Source of the DNA: Cladorhizidae sp. MBARI D1340-BT2 | Taxonomy: Eukaryota; Porifera; Demospongiae; Poecilosclerida; Cladorhizidae | Assembly: GCA_028752905.1 (NCBI GenBank) | Contig: JAQNBH010000015.1 | Location: 32,075,529-32,139,528, forward strand | Reading direction: 5' to 3' | DNA: 64,000 nucleotides | Part shown: one piece after another, positions 51,001-58,020 of the stretch | Position numbering within the stretch: the first letter of the stretch is position 1 | Layout: each line of letters opens with the position of its first letter | The notes under the pieces: model-generated | The model's input: only the letters and a program-made list of their open reading frames with translations | The model's database searches: none | What the model was told of the DNA's origin: nothing | Translations under genes and position numbers: made by a program

Positions 51001-54000
51001 TGTGTGTGTAGGTACCAAATCTGAGTGCCTGAACTGGCAGTAGGTGTGGTTCCATTATTCCTCGCTGAGTGCCTCTTTAAGACAGGCAGTCCTCTTCTCT
51101 CCACCCCCCAAACACACACACACACAACTCATCCTACAGAGAGACTAGCCATTACAATGATGTAATTATGATGGCATCGATCAACACCACATGCAGAATG
51201 GTAGAAGCAGCATAGAGCTAGGGAGGTGACCAGTGTGGTACTCTACCCACACCCTAACCAGCTAACCAAACACCCTGCACTCCAGCCTCACATCTGGTTC
51301 AATGGAGATGACCGCCAACTCTCCGAGCACAGCCGCCTCAAAGGTGGTGTCCCCTCCGGGCCCGAGGTCCAACCCGTATGTGGCTCTTGACCCTCTCCCC
51401 GGAAGTCGCATCATTCCTATGGAGGAGGAGGAGGAGGAGGAAGATGGTGGTTGCTGTGGGTCAGAGGGAGACATCTTTCCCTCAGCCTGCTTCTTGTACT
51501 CTGCCATGAACTTTAGTTCCTGACGGCTAGGGCCTGGAGACGGAGTGAGAGGGGAGAGGGGAGGAGAAGGGGAGGGTGTGGAAGGAGAGAGGGGTGGATC
51601 AATGGAAGGCAGAAGGAAGAAGTGGGTAAATGAGTAGGAGGGATTGGGGACTTGAGGGAGGAAGGTGACCAGTGTGAGGGAGGAGGGTGACCAGTATGTG
51701 GGAGGAAGGTGACCAGTGTGAGGGAGGAAGGTGACCGGTGTGAGTGAGGAAGGTGACCAGTGTGAGGGAGGAAGGCGACCGGTGTGAGGGAGGAAGGTGA
51801 CCAGTGTGAGGGAGGAAGGTGACCAGTGTGAGGGAGGAGGGTGACCAGTGTGAGGGAGGAGGGTGACCAGTGTGAGGGGGGAAGGTGACCAGTGTGAGGG
51901 GGGAAGGTGACCAGTATGAGGGAGGAAGGTGACCAGTATGAGGGAGGAAGGTGACCAGTATGAGGGAGGAAGGTGACCGGTGTGAGGGAGGAAGGTGACC
52001 AGTTTGAGGGAGGGAGGTGACCAGTTTGAGGGAGGAAGGTGACCAGTGTGAGGAAGGTGACCAGTGTGAGGGGGGAAGGTGACCAGTGTGAGGGAGGAAG
52101 GTGACCAGTATGAGGGAGGAAGGTGACCAGTGTGAGGGAGGAAGGTGACCAGTATGAGGGAGGAAGGTGACCAGTGTGAGGGAGGAAGGTGACCAGTGTG
52201 AGGGAGGAAGGTGACCAGTATGAGGGAGGAAGGTGACCAGTGTGAGGGAGGAGGGTGACCAGTGTGAGGGGGGAAGGTGACCAGTGTGAGGGAGGAAGGT
52301 GACCAGTGTGAGGGAGGAGGGTGACCAGTGTGAGGGAGGAAGGTGACCAGTGTGAGGGAGGAGGGTGACCAGTGTGAGGGAGGAAGGTGACCAGTGTGAG
52401 GGAGGAAGGTGACCAGTGTGAGGGGGGAAGGTGACCAGTGTGAGGGAGGAAGGTGACCAGTGTGAGGGAGGAAGGTGACCAGTGTGAGGGAGGAAGGTGA
52501 CCAGTGTGAGGGAGGAAGGTGACCAGTGTGAGGGAGGAGGGTGACCAGTGTGAGGGGGGAAGGTGACCAGTGTGAGGGGGGAAGGTGACCAGTGTGAGGG
52601 GGGAAGGTGACCAGTGTGAGGGAGGAAGGTGACCGGTGTGAGGGAGGAAGGTGACCAGTGTGAGGGAGGAAGGTGACCAGTGTGAGGGAGGGAGGTGACC
52701 AGTGTGAGGGAGGAAGGTGACCAGTGTGAGGGAGGAAGGTGACCAGTGTGAGGGAGGAAGGTGACCAGTGTGAGGGCCAGTGTGAGGGAGGAAGGTGACC
52801 AGTGTGAGGGAGGAAGGTGACCAGTGTGAGGGCCAGTGTGAGGGAGGAAGGTGACCAGTGTGAGGGAGGAGGGTGACCAGTGTGAGGGAGGGATGCGCAC
52901 CCAAGCAGAGCTGCACTCAACTATCATCAAACACCTGGAGTGGCGACTGATGTTGACGCAATCCTTACCACAGCTAAGTCTCCCTCTGAAAAGCAAGCTG
53001 GAAACAGAGGCCATTAAAAAGCACACAGCCAACAACTTGCTAGGGAGAAACAATCTCGAGGTGTACATAAGACTTCTGGATTAAGGTCATTTCAAGACTA
53101 GAAGTAAGACCCCTTAATAAACCATCCTTAATTAAGCATACTTACACGATCCCAACCACTTCACTGTCACTACAACTCACGTTCCGTGTTCTTCTTGGCC
53201 TTTCTGGGTTTGTTCTGCGCGTAGAGCTTGACCTGCTGCGAAAACTCCTGGCGATGTCTGTCTTCCACACTCTCCATCTCTTCGCCACCCTCTTGGAATT
53301 CATCCTGGGCACATTCCGTGTCCTTGTCGTCCTCCTCCGCTCCTTCCAGCTCAAACGAAAGCTTCCCCTGCTAAAGGACGGGCACAGAATCAGACGTAGC
53401 GTGCACACAACAAACAGAGCCGTGTGTACTTACCGAGGACGAAGAATTAATGGCTTTGGGTATCCACCCTTCCTCTTCCCCTTCTTCCTCTTCCTCCTCT
53501 TCGTCTTCTTCATCCTCATCGCTGTCCTCTTTGTTGAGGAACTCAAACGCATTGAACACGGCATTGACATCTTCCCCTCCCTCACTAGAGATAGAAAGAA
53601 GCGACATACGGGGCAGAATGAACCCACAAAGTGACACTTCATGATTGTCTATGACAAGAGCCTTTTGGGTGCTTGTTTGTACAACATTTATATCGTTGAC
53701 TGTAAAGTCTACTACATGCACACCTACTCTACATATTCATTATTAACTCTTTAGGTCCGAGGGGGAAAAATGCCAAGTTGAAAATTCTTAAGTCATGTGA
53801 CAGAAACCGGCAAGAGTGAAGGGTGTCTTCTTCATGGCTTGAGGGCTCTTATTAGGGTGGCACTGTTGCTATGCTGGTTGCCTAGCGACAATAAAAAGTC
53901 AACAAGCACTGGGAATCCTTCGTTTGTCTCTTTACTATAAAGTTTTGGTCTCTGCGTTCATCCATGTTGACCCTAAAGCTTGCACCCCTTCAGCCACCGC

Positions 54001-55183
54001 TAGCTATTGGCTATCCATTTTTCTTTCATTTGTTGTATTTTACGTGTCAAAGTCATCAAAGGACATCGCTACACGAAGCAAACTTCATCACTTCAGCAAC
54101 TGTGATGTTCTTCTCGTCGAGCGAGTAAGACACAGTCTTGCTAGCGAACAGCTTGCACAAAATAGTTTGTGCAGATTGTAGTCAAAATGATGCTTTCTTG
54201 TGTGCACAGAGATCTGGTCAGCACTGTGAAATCCCAGGCGCTAGTATCCAGTATCGGGCCTGAAGAGTTAGAAACAGCCTATTACACCTTATGAGGCCAG
54301 AGCCCTAGAGGGCCTGCCCTATCATTATGCTGCCACAGGAGGGGGAGGGGGGGGGGGGGGGGGGGAAGGGGAGTATTATAGAATATTGTGTTCAGACGAC
54401 ATTCTTCATAAAGGCTAGTCCTAGCTAGGGCTAGGGCAGGGCCTACAGAGTGATCCAGACATCAGGGCAGGGCCGACAGGGTGATCCAAACATCAGGGCA
54501 GGGCAGGGTCTACAGGGTGATGGCTAGGGCAGGGTCTACAGGGTGCTTCAGACATCAGGGCAAGGCCTACAGGGTGATCCAGACATCAGGGCTTAGGACG
54601 GGGTTGCAGGATGACCCAGACACTGGGTAGGGCAGGAGTATAGGGTGAGCTATGTTTTAGTACGCCCAAATGTATTATGTACATGTACCTTGTCTATCCA
54701 CTCAACAAAAGCAACACCCGGTCAAAATAATAATAATTAAAAAAATTTAAAAAATATATATATTTTTTAAAGCAAGAAATCTAGGGCATACTACTATGCT
54801 AATAATAATTGATTGCTCCGTTGGTCAACCAGGGGGGGGGGGGGGGGGGGTCGGGGGTGAGTGGGTTGGGTGATGGGCTCATGACGACAATCCTGAATTC
54901 TCTAGGGGCACTCAGAGTTCAAAATTCTTACACATTTTAACATGAACTTTGGACCTGCAGAGACGCAGTTGCAATGGTAAAGGAATGCTCTAATTAGTAC
55001 CCACCTGGCATTGACTTCGCTTTCTGTGATGTTTAGTGGGCGTGGTGAGACGGTGTCATGTTGAGGTGCAATGGCTGAACCTTGAACCTGCATGTCGGTC
55101 CCGTTAGCAACCGGTCCGTTGGGCAGGGAGGCGAGTGAGTGTGGGGAGGTGGGAGGTGAGGTGGACAAGGGGTACGAGGGAAG
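11823..55183 (-). CDS. STRN: striatin (STRIPAK/PP2A scaffold), 3' 13 exons
   Basis: Spliced minus-strand gene. Exons in coding order: 55005-55183, 53434-53584, 53181-53367, 51292-51533, 34144-34196, 33691-33819, 30427-30474, 30169-30293, 20294-20461, 13296-13436, 12458-12565, 12303-12389, 11823-11995. All introns are GT-AG and all phases join, giving 596 codons plus stop. The protein runs from a Ser/Pro-rich linker through an acidic FNAFEFLNKEDSDED segment (compare the striatin FNFLENADDSDED region) and GELAVISIEPD to KWEHKYTLQSHFD. A seven-blade WD40 propeller follows, ending ASAGADGIAKVYV. Striatins hold PP2A and GCKIII/Mob partners in STRIPAK. Known striatins are near 780 residues, so about 180 N-terminal residues (caveolin-binding, coiled-coil and calmodulin-binding parts) are missing from the window. 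Seven introns hold minisatellites. Confidence 0.93.
12183..12235. repeat. (GT)n-rich microsatellite
   Basis: A run of tg/gt dinucleotides with a few interruptions, in the intron between the last two striatin exons. A shorter one lies at about 13481-13521. Confidence 0.85.
12303..12389 (-). CDS. STRN: striatin exon l (WD40 blade 6)
   Basis: Encodes KLIHYMTAHMDSVAGLAIDP and HGLYLLSG, matching KMIHSMVAHLDAVTSLAVDPNGIYLMSG. Acceptor ttctgcag, donor G/gtaagt (phase 1). Confidence 0.93.
12458..12565 (-). CDS. STRN: striatin exon k (WD40 blade 5)
   Basis: Encodes INKVVCHPTLPIVVSAHEDK and YIKFYDTNS, matching INRVVSHPTLPVTITAHEDRHIKFFDNKT. Acceptor cttgtgcag, donor G/gtaagg (phase 1). Confidence 0.93.
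12650..12800. repeat. dispersed repeat family B, copy 1
   Basis: Shares caatgaactctc.gttgac, accttct..ataatcaacttg and ctagatgctc.ag.cttcatcagg with 23880-23990, and partly with 6175-6225. The order and spacing are similar, so this is an interspersed non-coding element and not chance similarity. It lies in a striatin intron. Confidence 0.65.
13296..13436 (-). CDS. STRN: striatin exon j (WD40 blade 4)
   Basis: Encodes FGHPTSIDFV, HQMVVSYTASKVMTFDLETG and a short tail, matching HGIPTSVDFI, HMVTSFNTGSAVIYDLET. Acceptor ctcctgcag, donor G/gtcagt (phase 1). Confidence 0.9.
13735..14205. repeat. 18-bp minisatellite (about 26 copies)
   Basis: The unit is close to caagctcccaccgctgga. It is in the intron between striatin exons i and j. 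Because 18 is a multiple of 3 and the unit lacks stops, several frames stay open (hexapeptide repeats such as GQAPTA). These frames have no other sign of being genes. Confidence 0.95.
14206..17305. repeat. 35-bp minisatellite (about 88 copies)
   Basis: Period 35, measured between successive gcaccaacac starts. Each unit is two diverged halves, taagctcccattactggg and caagcaccaacactggg, both resembling the adjacent 18-bp unit. Variants (ctgggc/cagggc, caacac/caatac) are interspersed. The array continues directly from the 18-bp array. Confidence 0.95.
17306..18170. other. intron stretch between arrays
   Basis: No recognisable gene. A 78-codon plus ORF (17626-17862) has no known domain. The stretch has higher complexity than its flanks. 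Confidence 0.4.
18171..19912. repeat. 19-bp minisatellite with variant units
   Basis: The core is gtcatccacgatggaagag with shorter forms (gtcatccacgatggaaa) and an interspersed gatgggaaagag block. A block of several units (about 120 bp, with the catcactatggaag variant) recurs many times, giving a higher-order pattern. It stays open in all three plus-strand frames, with no evidence of real coding. Confidence 0.95.
20059..20180. repeat. 13-bp minisatellite, 9 copies
   Basis: Nearly perfect tandem copies of gtggggacatagc, about 115 bp from the 3' edge of striatin exon i. The low divergence suggests recent expansion. Confidence 0.95.
20294..20461 (-). CDS. STRN: striatin exon i (WD40 blade 3)
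   Basis: Encodes SDIHQGVLTGHSDAVWNLVV and LSCAADASCRLWN, matching LVGHTDAVWGLAY and LSCSADGTVRLWN. Acceptor attattag, donor A/gtgagt (phase 1). Confidence 0.93.
20735..20895. repeat. about 60-bp tandem repeat, 3 copies
   Basis: Three copies of a unit starting gtgtccctggatgcatttct and including gaattccttcgct.atgaac. A purine-rich stretch with G10 precedes it (20632-20722). Confidence 0.85.
21513..21885. repeat. (TAG)n trinucleotide array
   Basis: Imperfect tag/tagtaa repeats with gtagtagtaatagtag blocks. A smaller patch is at 22278-22390. It flanks the hairpin element on both sides. Confidence 0.9.
21911..22068. mobile_element. palindromic hairpin element (MITE-like), about 130-160 bp
   Basis: The left arm starts at 21925 (aaggattccctttaaatcc) and its reverse complement ends at 22054. 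The arms match over more than 30 bp with few mismatches. Similarity continues outward (cagtaaacactt versus aaagtattcactg). The centre holds a second dyad, gtcttc ... gaagac. No ORF. It sits between two TAG-rich patches. The arrangement fits a foldback or MITE insertion, but no target duplication was established. Confidence 0.7.
22390..23550. repeat. 31-bp/29-bp minisatellite (TAG-derived)
   Basis: Units contain tagtactagtagtatagcag then tagtgatagtg or tagtgagtg. The unit looks like a TAG-trinucleotide derivative that was captured and amplified. It contains the palindromes actagt and tagtacta. Confidence 0.93.
23551..26065. other. striatin intron, mostly unique sequence
   Basis: No gene recognised. 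It holds dispersed family B copy 2 (23880-23990), a small 16-bp-type repeat around 24365-24440 (aggaggctagcacagc), a C21 tract (25384-25404), and a few copies of a ctaaccctgccctcgctgg-type repeat (25500-25590). Confidence 0.5.
23880..23990. repeat. dispersed repeat family B, copy 2
   Basis: Same ordered blocks as 12650-12800 (caatgaactctcagttgac, caataatcaacttga, ctagatgctctagtcttcat). A (TA)n run lies immediately to its left. Confidence 0.65.
26070..26648. mobile_element. foldback repeat family A, full inverted pair
   Basis: The left arm reads ggagatccatggattct..cacactgcactgtatgaactg ... gctctctctgtgtgctct. The right arm is the reverse complement (agagcacacagagagagct ... cagtgaagtgtgcagaat ... 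ggagctcc). Similarity goes deeper on both sides (ataaccatgccaaagtt versus its inverted partner). Arms exceed 100 bp around a short centre. No ORF. Related single arms occur near 43.2-43.6 kb and 50.55-51.06 kb. Confidence 0.7.
26838..28862. repeat. 56-bp minisatellite (about 36 copies)
   Basis: Units contain tcctagttattctccaagta, gcgtggggttagatgcagcc and tcactagccaacagtc. The first few units are 54 bp and so keep a frame open (18-codon repeat). Point variants (caagta/tagta, cagcc/caccc, agcc/agca) recur in the same order, so blocks of several units were duplicated. Confidence 0.95.
28863..30168. other. intron stretch with small repeats and G/C tracts
   Basis: Holds C and G homopolymers (29272-29284, G17 at 29381-29397), a short 56-bp repeat (29515-29740) and an (AT)n run (29978-30010). 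No gene seen outside the striatin exons. Confidence 0.5.
29515..29740. repeat. 56-bp tandem repeat, about 4 copies
   Basis: Period 56 between successive gtttccatggaactattct starts (29571 and 29627). It is unrelated in sequence to the 56-bp array at 26.8-28.9 kb despite the same length. Confidence 0.9.
30169..30293 (-). CDS. STRN: striatin exon h (WD40 blade 2)
   Basis: Encodes GHVLSVAFGLGGDICFSGSA, then DSTIRVWQLP and an EDPFDVY end, matching GPVLSLAISS, CFSGGIDATIQWWNMP and DPYDTY. Acceptor ttgccag, donor G/gtacgt (phase 1). Confidence 0.92.
30427..30474 (-). CDS. STRN: striatin exon g (48 nt)
   Basis: Microexon encoding SLLVDVEALQTLRGH plus two bases. It matches the family's LDVEPIYTFRAH start of blade 2. 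Acceptor gcttcag, donor AG/gtatgt. Phases fit both neighbours. Confidence 0.88.
30640..31340. other. intron stretch, no gene seen
   Basis: Contains C15 (30743-30757) and a pair of gagcggccg.. .tttcgg motifs (about 30656 and 30702). No coding signal. Confidence 0.4.
31349..33560. repeat. 34-bp minisatellite (about 64 copies)
   Basis: Period 34. The unit includes ctagttggtgtgtagtccta and cctgtactgccatg. A variant with cccatgtg inserted recurs at several places. The array ends about 130 bp below the donor side of striatin exon f. Confidence 0.95.
33691..33819 (-). CDS. STRN: striatin exon f (WD40 blade 1)
   Basis: Encodes HFDVVTSIAFHP, VLTGSEDCTLKVWNLQ and a basic tail ending AKETR. This is the first WD repeat, matching SHFDGVRALAFHP and TASEDHTLKLWNLQ of striatins. 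Acceptor tctctccag; donor AG/gtgcga (phase 2). Confidence 0.92.
33880..34142. repeat. TG-rich microsatellite carrying a duplicated exon edge
   Basis: Long (tg)n/tatg mixture in the short intron between striatin exons e and f. At 34061-34090 it contains a copy of the exon e donor region (gtgctcacctctgcagtgtg), also present at the true site (34136-34156). Confidence 0.85.
34144..34196 (-). CDS. STRN: striatin exon e (53 nt, enters blade 1)
   Basis: Acceptor ctcctccag, then TTSVESSRKWEHKYTLQ and AG/gttagc (phase 2). KWEHKYTLQ-S matches the conserved KTWNPKYTLRSHFDG entry of the propeller, which fixes the frame of this microexon. Its donor is weaker than a duplicate copy 69 bp downstream (see findings). 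Confidence 0.85.
34341..43077. repeat. 16-bp minisatellite, 8.7 kb (about 540 copies)
   Basis: The unit is agagatctgacccacc with gac/aac, cacc/caac and cctcc variants. AGATCT recurs roughly every 16 bp across the array. Occasional 8-bp slips (agatctaaagagatct) reset the phase. It fills half of the 17-kb intron between striatin exons d and e. Rare variants recur about 3.5 kb apart, showing a large internal duplication. Minus-strand ORFs are by-products of the unit. Confidence 0.97.
43078..44478. other. intron stretch with family A repeat arms
   Basis: 43170-43610 carries family A sequence: an atcactatgccaaagtt block, and two copies of the agagagcacac.gagagagcta ... cagtgaagtgtgcag arm (43440-43510 and 43530-43610). 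Also a C14 tract (43135-43148). A T-rich tract lies at 44080-44140. No gene. Confidence 0.55.
44479..45312. repeat. 23-bp minisatellite (about 36 copies)
   Basis: The unit includes ctaatactaggctcgctcca. Very uniform, with a few c/t and acg/atg changes. Confidence 0.95.
45351..46935. repeat. 23/24/21-bp minisatellite with CACATGTG palindrome
   Basis: Units of gggtccacatgtggtctata plus cttg, with gagtctata and gagtgta length variants. Each unit holds the 8-bp palindrome CACATGTG. Degenerate copies fade out to about 47015. About 67 copies. Confidence 0.95.
47128..47685. repeat. 42-bp minisatellite (about 13 copies)
   Basis: The unit includes ctctccaccagagctctgcc and atgaccatagtgactacac. It is a multiple of 3, so frames stay open on both strands (14-residue repeats). 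Adjacent to the next array with almost no gap. Confidence 0.95.
47718..49097. repeat. 26-bp minisatellite (about 53 copies)
   Basis: The unit includes ctctgtctgaccttgccaac then tgtgac. The marker variant ctgacctagc recurs exactly 260 bp (10 units) apart, at 48041 and 48301, showing block duplication. Confidence 0.95.
49310..49630. repeat. about 21-bp minisatellite with GTATAC palindrome
   Basis: Imperfect units of agtatactagacacctccgg, alternating with agtatactagtcagcgccag. About 14 copies. Confidence 0.9.
49631..50545. other. intron stretch, no confirmed gene
   Basis: A minus ORF (49579-49842) has protein-like composition (contains FHREWFIYFEKVDINGLPEL) but no domain I know. It could be a fragment of a mobile element. 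The rest shows no coding signal. Confidence 0.35.
50546..51065. repeat. family A repeat, two direct arms
   Basis: Two same-orientation copies. One is at about 50565-50710 (ggagctccatatattct..acac, cactgtatgaag, ctctctgtgtgctctc, ataaccatgcccaagtt). A second is at about 50850-51040 (cactgtgtatgcttc, tctgtgtgctctc, ataactatgctaaagtt). They match the arms at 26.1-26.6 kb. Confidence 0.65.
51292..51533 (-). CDS. STRN: striatin exon d (pre-propeller)
   Basis: Acceptor tctccag, donor GAT/gtgagg (phase 0). Encodes SRQELKFMAEYKKQAEGK, a run of eight Ser, then a segment ending LGELAVISIEPD. The end aligns with the conserved LGDLADLTV block just before the WD40 domain. The Ser run is coded by a (tcc) repeat at about 51420-51440 and may vary in length. 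Confidence 0.9.
51654..52890. repeat. 22-bp minisatellite (about 56 copies)
   Basis: Unit gtgaccagtgtgagggagga plus ag, with cagtatg, cggtg and gggggg variants. It lies in the intron just upstream of striatin exon d, 120 bp from its acceptor. All three minus frames are open through the array, and one is the exon d frame. Confidence 0.95.
53181..53367 (-). CDS. STRN: striatin exon c (charged linker)
   Basis: Acceptor tttagcag, donor C/gtgagt (phase 1). Encodes GKLSFELEGAEEDDKDTE, then a charged, probably helical segment (FSQQVKLYAQNKPRKAKKNTE). It joins in frame to the next exon through an Arg codon. Confidence 0.85.
53434..53584 (-). CDS. STRN: striatin exon b (acidic region)
   Basis: Acceptor ctctag, donor TCG/gtaagt (phase 0). 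Encodes EGGEDVNAVFNAFEFLNKED followed by a run of Asp/Glu and then GWIPKAINSSSS. The FxFL plus acidic run corresponds to the ETFNFLENADDSDEDEE block of vertebrate striatin. Confidence 0.85.
53585..55004. other. striatin intron with short repeats
   Basis: Contains G19 (54347-54365), G19 (54832-54850) and a loose repeat of agggc.tacagggtgatccag (54435-54640). A plus ORF of 85 codons (53924-54181) has no recognised domain. Confidence 0.45.
55005..55183 (-). CDS. STRN: striatin exon a (Ser/Pro-rich linker)
   Basis: The acceptor ctctgcgcag precedes LPSYPLSTSPPTSPHSLASL. The donor is AG/gtgggt (phase 2). The encoded linker is rich in Ser, Pro and Asn and ends NITESEVNA; it is poorly conserved in the family. 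It is the most upstream exon I can support. The 18-bp array begins only about 20 bp above its acceptor. Confidence 0.8.
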
Positions 55184-55204
55184 CTGCGCAGAGAGTGGCA
55201 GGAG

Positions 55205-56238
55205 ACCATGTCAATCAATGAGACCACGTCAATCAATGAGACCAAGGCAATCAATGAGACCACGTCAATCAATGAGACCACTTCAATCAATGAGACCAAG
55301 TCAATCAATGAGACCAAGTCAATCAATGAGACCAAGGCAATCAATGAGACCACGTCAATCAATGAGACCACTTCAATCAATGAGACCACGGCAATCAATG
55401 AGACCAAGTCAATCAATGAGACCAAGTCAATCAATGAGACCAAGGCAATCAATGAGACCACGGCAATCAATGAGACCAAGTCAATCAATGAGACCAAGTC
55501 AATCAATGAGACCAAGTCAATCAATGAGACCAAGTCAATCAATGAGACCAAGGCAATCAATGAGACCAAGGCAATCAATGAGACCAAGTCAATCAATGAG
55601 ACCATGTCAATCAATGAGACCACGTCAATCAATGAGACCACGGCAATCAATGAGACCACGTCAATCAATGAGACCAAGGCAATCAATGAGACCACGTCAA
55701 TCAATGAGACCACGTCAATCAATGAGACCAAGTCAATCAATGAGACCAAGGCAATCAATGAGACCAAGGCAATCAATGAGACCACGTCAATCAATGCGAC
55801 CACAGCAATCAATGAGACCACGTCAATCAATGAGACCAAGGCAATCAATGAGACCACGTCAATCAATGAGACCAAGGCAATCAATGAGACCATGTCAATC
55901 AATGAGACCAAGTCAATCAATGAGACCAAGGCAATCAATGAGACCACGTCAATCAATGAGACCAAGGCAATCAATGAGACCATGTCAATCAATGAGACCA
56001 AGTCAATCAATGAGACCACGTCAATCAATGAGACCACGTCAATCAATGAGACCATGTCAATCAATGAGACCACGTCAATCAATGAGACCAAGTCAATCAA
56101 TGAGACCAAGGCAATCAATGAGATCACGTCAATCAATGAGACCATGTCAATCAATGAGACCACGTCAATCAATGAGACCATGTCAATCAATGAGACCACG
56201 TCAATCAATGAGACCACGTCGACCATGTCAATCAATGT
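55205..56238. repeat. 18-bp minisatellite abutting a splice acceptor (about 57 copies)
   Basis: Unit gtcaatcaatgagaccac, with g/t and c/a variants. It starts about 20 bp above the acceptor of striatin exon a. No stops, so both strands stay open for hundreds of codons (SINETT-like and SLIDVV-like hexapeptides), which I read as artefacts of the period. Confidence 0.95.
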
Positions 56239-56385
56239 AATATTATTATATATAAATATATATAAAAGTATCATTATTACGACATGTTTCCATGAGCCCT
56301 TCCTACAACCAACTTTGTCACTTTTTTAAAACTTTTTTTTTTACACAAAAGTTAAATAAGAACATGTAGTATTCCCCCCCCACCC

Positions 56386-56418
<33 letters not shown>

Positions 56419-56685
56419 ACACAATATCCTTGGCAGTACACCCCTGGCTAGAGATACAAGGCTATGGTTATAGCCTCTGCAGGGTTTCATTTAGAAAATT
56501 GTCCAAGGGGGAGGGCAACTGTAGGAATCTGCATGATGGTTAAAGATGTGACGAAGTTTCTAATGAATTTTAATAATACAATTTCCGGGGGGGGGGGGGG
56601 GGGCAAAAATGTAAATGAAACCCTGATAGGGTTAGGGCTATAAGGCTATATGGTTAGAGCTACATATGGCAATAGGGCTATATTT
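56239..56685. other. upstream stretch with homopolymers
   Basis: Contains C21 (56387-56407) followed by A9, and G17 (56587-56603). No gene seen. If striatin continues upstream, this is intron. Confidence 0.45.
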
Positions 56686-56689
56686 GGTA

Positions 56690-57155
56690 TTTGGCTAGGG
56701 GATACAGGGCTAGAGATACAGGGCCAAGGATACAGGGCTAGGTTTAGTCTTAGGGCTATATAGTGCTACGGTTATTCAGTTAGGGCTATGGGGACAGGGC
56801 TAGGGATACAGGACTAGGGACATAGGGCTAGGGATACAGGGCTAGAGATACAGGGCTAGGGATACAGGGCTAGGGATTCAGGGCTAGGGATACAGGGATA
56901 GAGATACAGGGCTAGGGATTCAGGGATAGAGATACAGGGCCAGGGATTCAGGGCTAGGGATTCAGGGCTAGGGCTAGAGATACAGGGCAGGGCTAGAGAT
57001 ACAGGGCTAGGGATACAGGGCTAGGGATTCAGGGCTAGGGATACAGGGCTAGGGATACAGGGCTAGGGATACAGGGCTAGGGATACAGGGCTAGAGATAC
57101 AGGGCTAGGGATACAGGGCTAGGGATTCAGGGCTAGGGATACAGGGCTAGGGATA
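56690..57155. repeat. 14-bp minisatellite
   Basis: Imperfect tandem copies of ggctagggatacag with gattcag and gagatacag variants, about 30 copies. Confidence 0.93.
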
Positions 57156-57439
57156 CAGCAGTAGGCTAAGAATATAGGGCTAGGCACACAAAGCTAGAAT
57201 TAGGTGGGCACAGCGTATAATCTTCTCCATAGCAGGACCAAGTAAGCTAATGTCATGTTGACTCAGAAGTGCATAATAACCGATAGACATCAACATTCCG
57301 GCAGTCAGCAAGGACTCAAAAGAGCAAGGAGGCGTGTTTAACGAGCCTTAGCACACCCCAACACACATACTGCATTCCTGACAACAATCTCCTCCGAGAC
57401 AGGCCTAGTTCTAGAGCACCCTTCACACAGCAGACAACA

Positions 57440-58020
57440 CAGGAGCACATTGAGGGCCAGCATGCCTGGCCTGGCACCAGTCAATGCCATCCTAATGGGC
57501 CACACTAGCTGGTTGAACTCCTTCAAGGAAGATGTGGATTGTGACAGTGCCCAGGCACAATGTTACCAGCCTGAAGCTTGGCTCCGAGGTTGCCTACAGC
57601 GCCAACAAGACCTGGGACACCACTGTACTGCGGGGAGCAGCACACTATACATACGAGAGGACGGTACCAGCCAGTGCCACACACAGCCTGCCCCCCCCAC
57701 ACACACAGAGCCTGTGCCACACACAACACACACAGTCAGCACCCGCCACACACACAGCCTGTGCTGACACAGTTCCACCAACTATCTTTTCATCCATCCA
57801 TCCAAAAGAGTACAGTTTGGTGTGTGTGCTTGTGTGTGGGGGGAGGGGGGGGGGGGGGTGGCAGTGAAGATGGTGTGGTTAGAAAGGTGGTTCTTGTGAA
57901 CTCGCAGTATACTGATTATTGTGACATCAACATATATGGAAACCAGGCCACAGCTTGTGCCGCCAACAGACTGATTATATATGTAGAGATGTCTTCCAAG
58001 CACTACCTCACCCTATAAGA
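57440..58020 (+). CDS. possible coding scrap, unidentified
   Basis: Two plus-strand pieces look more protein-like than their surroundings. One is VTSLKLGSEVAYSANKTWDT plus a tail ending HYTYERTV (about 57565-57665), behind a possible acceptor (gtgcccag). The other is YTDYCDINIYGNQATACAAN followed by RLIIYVEMSSKHYLTL and a stop (about 57905-58018), behind tcgcag. The second runs into the first unit of the 57-bp array. They could be exons of one secreted-type protein or a chance reading. No family recognised. Confidence 0.2.

Noticed and set aside
55033..56274. Minus ORF of about 410 codons (SLIDVV repeats) and plus ORFs of about 380 codons (RQSMRP and SINETT repeats)
   Set aside because: All are products of an 18-bp stop-free unit. 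The minus ORF is out of frame with the striatin exon it overlaps.
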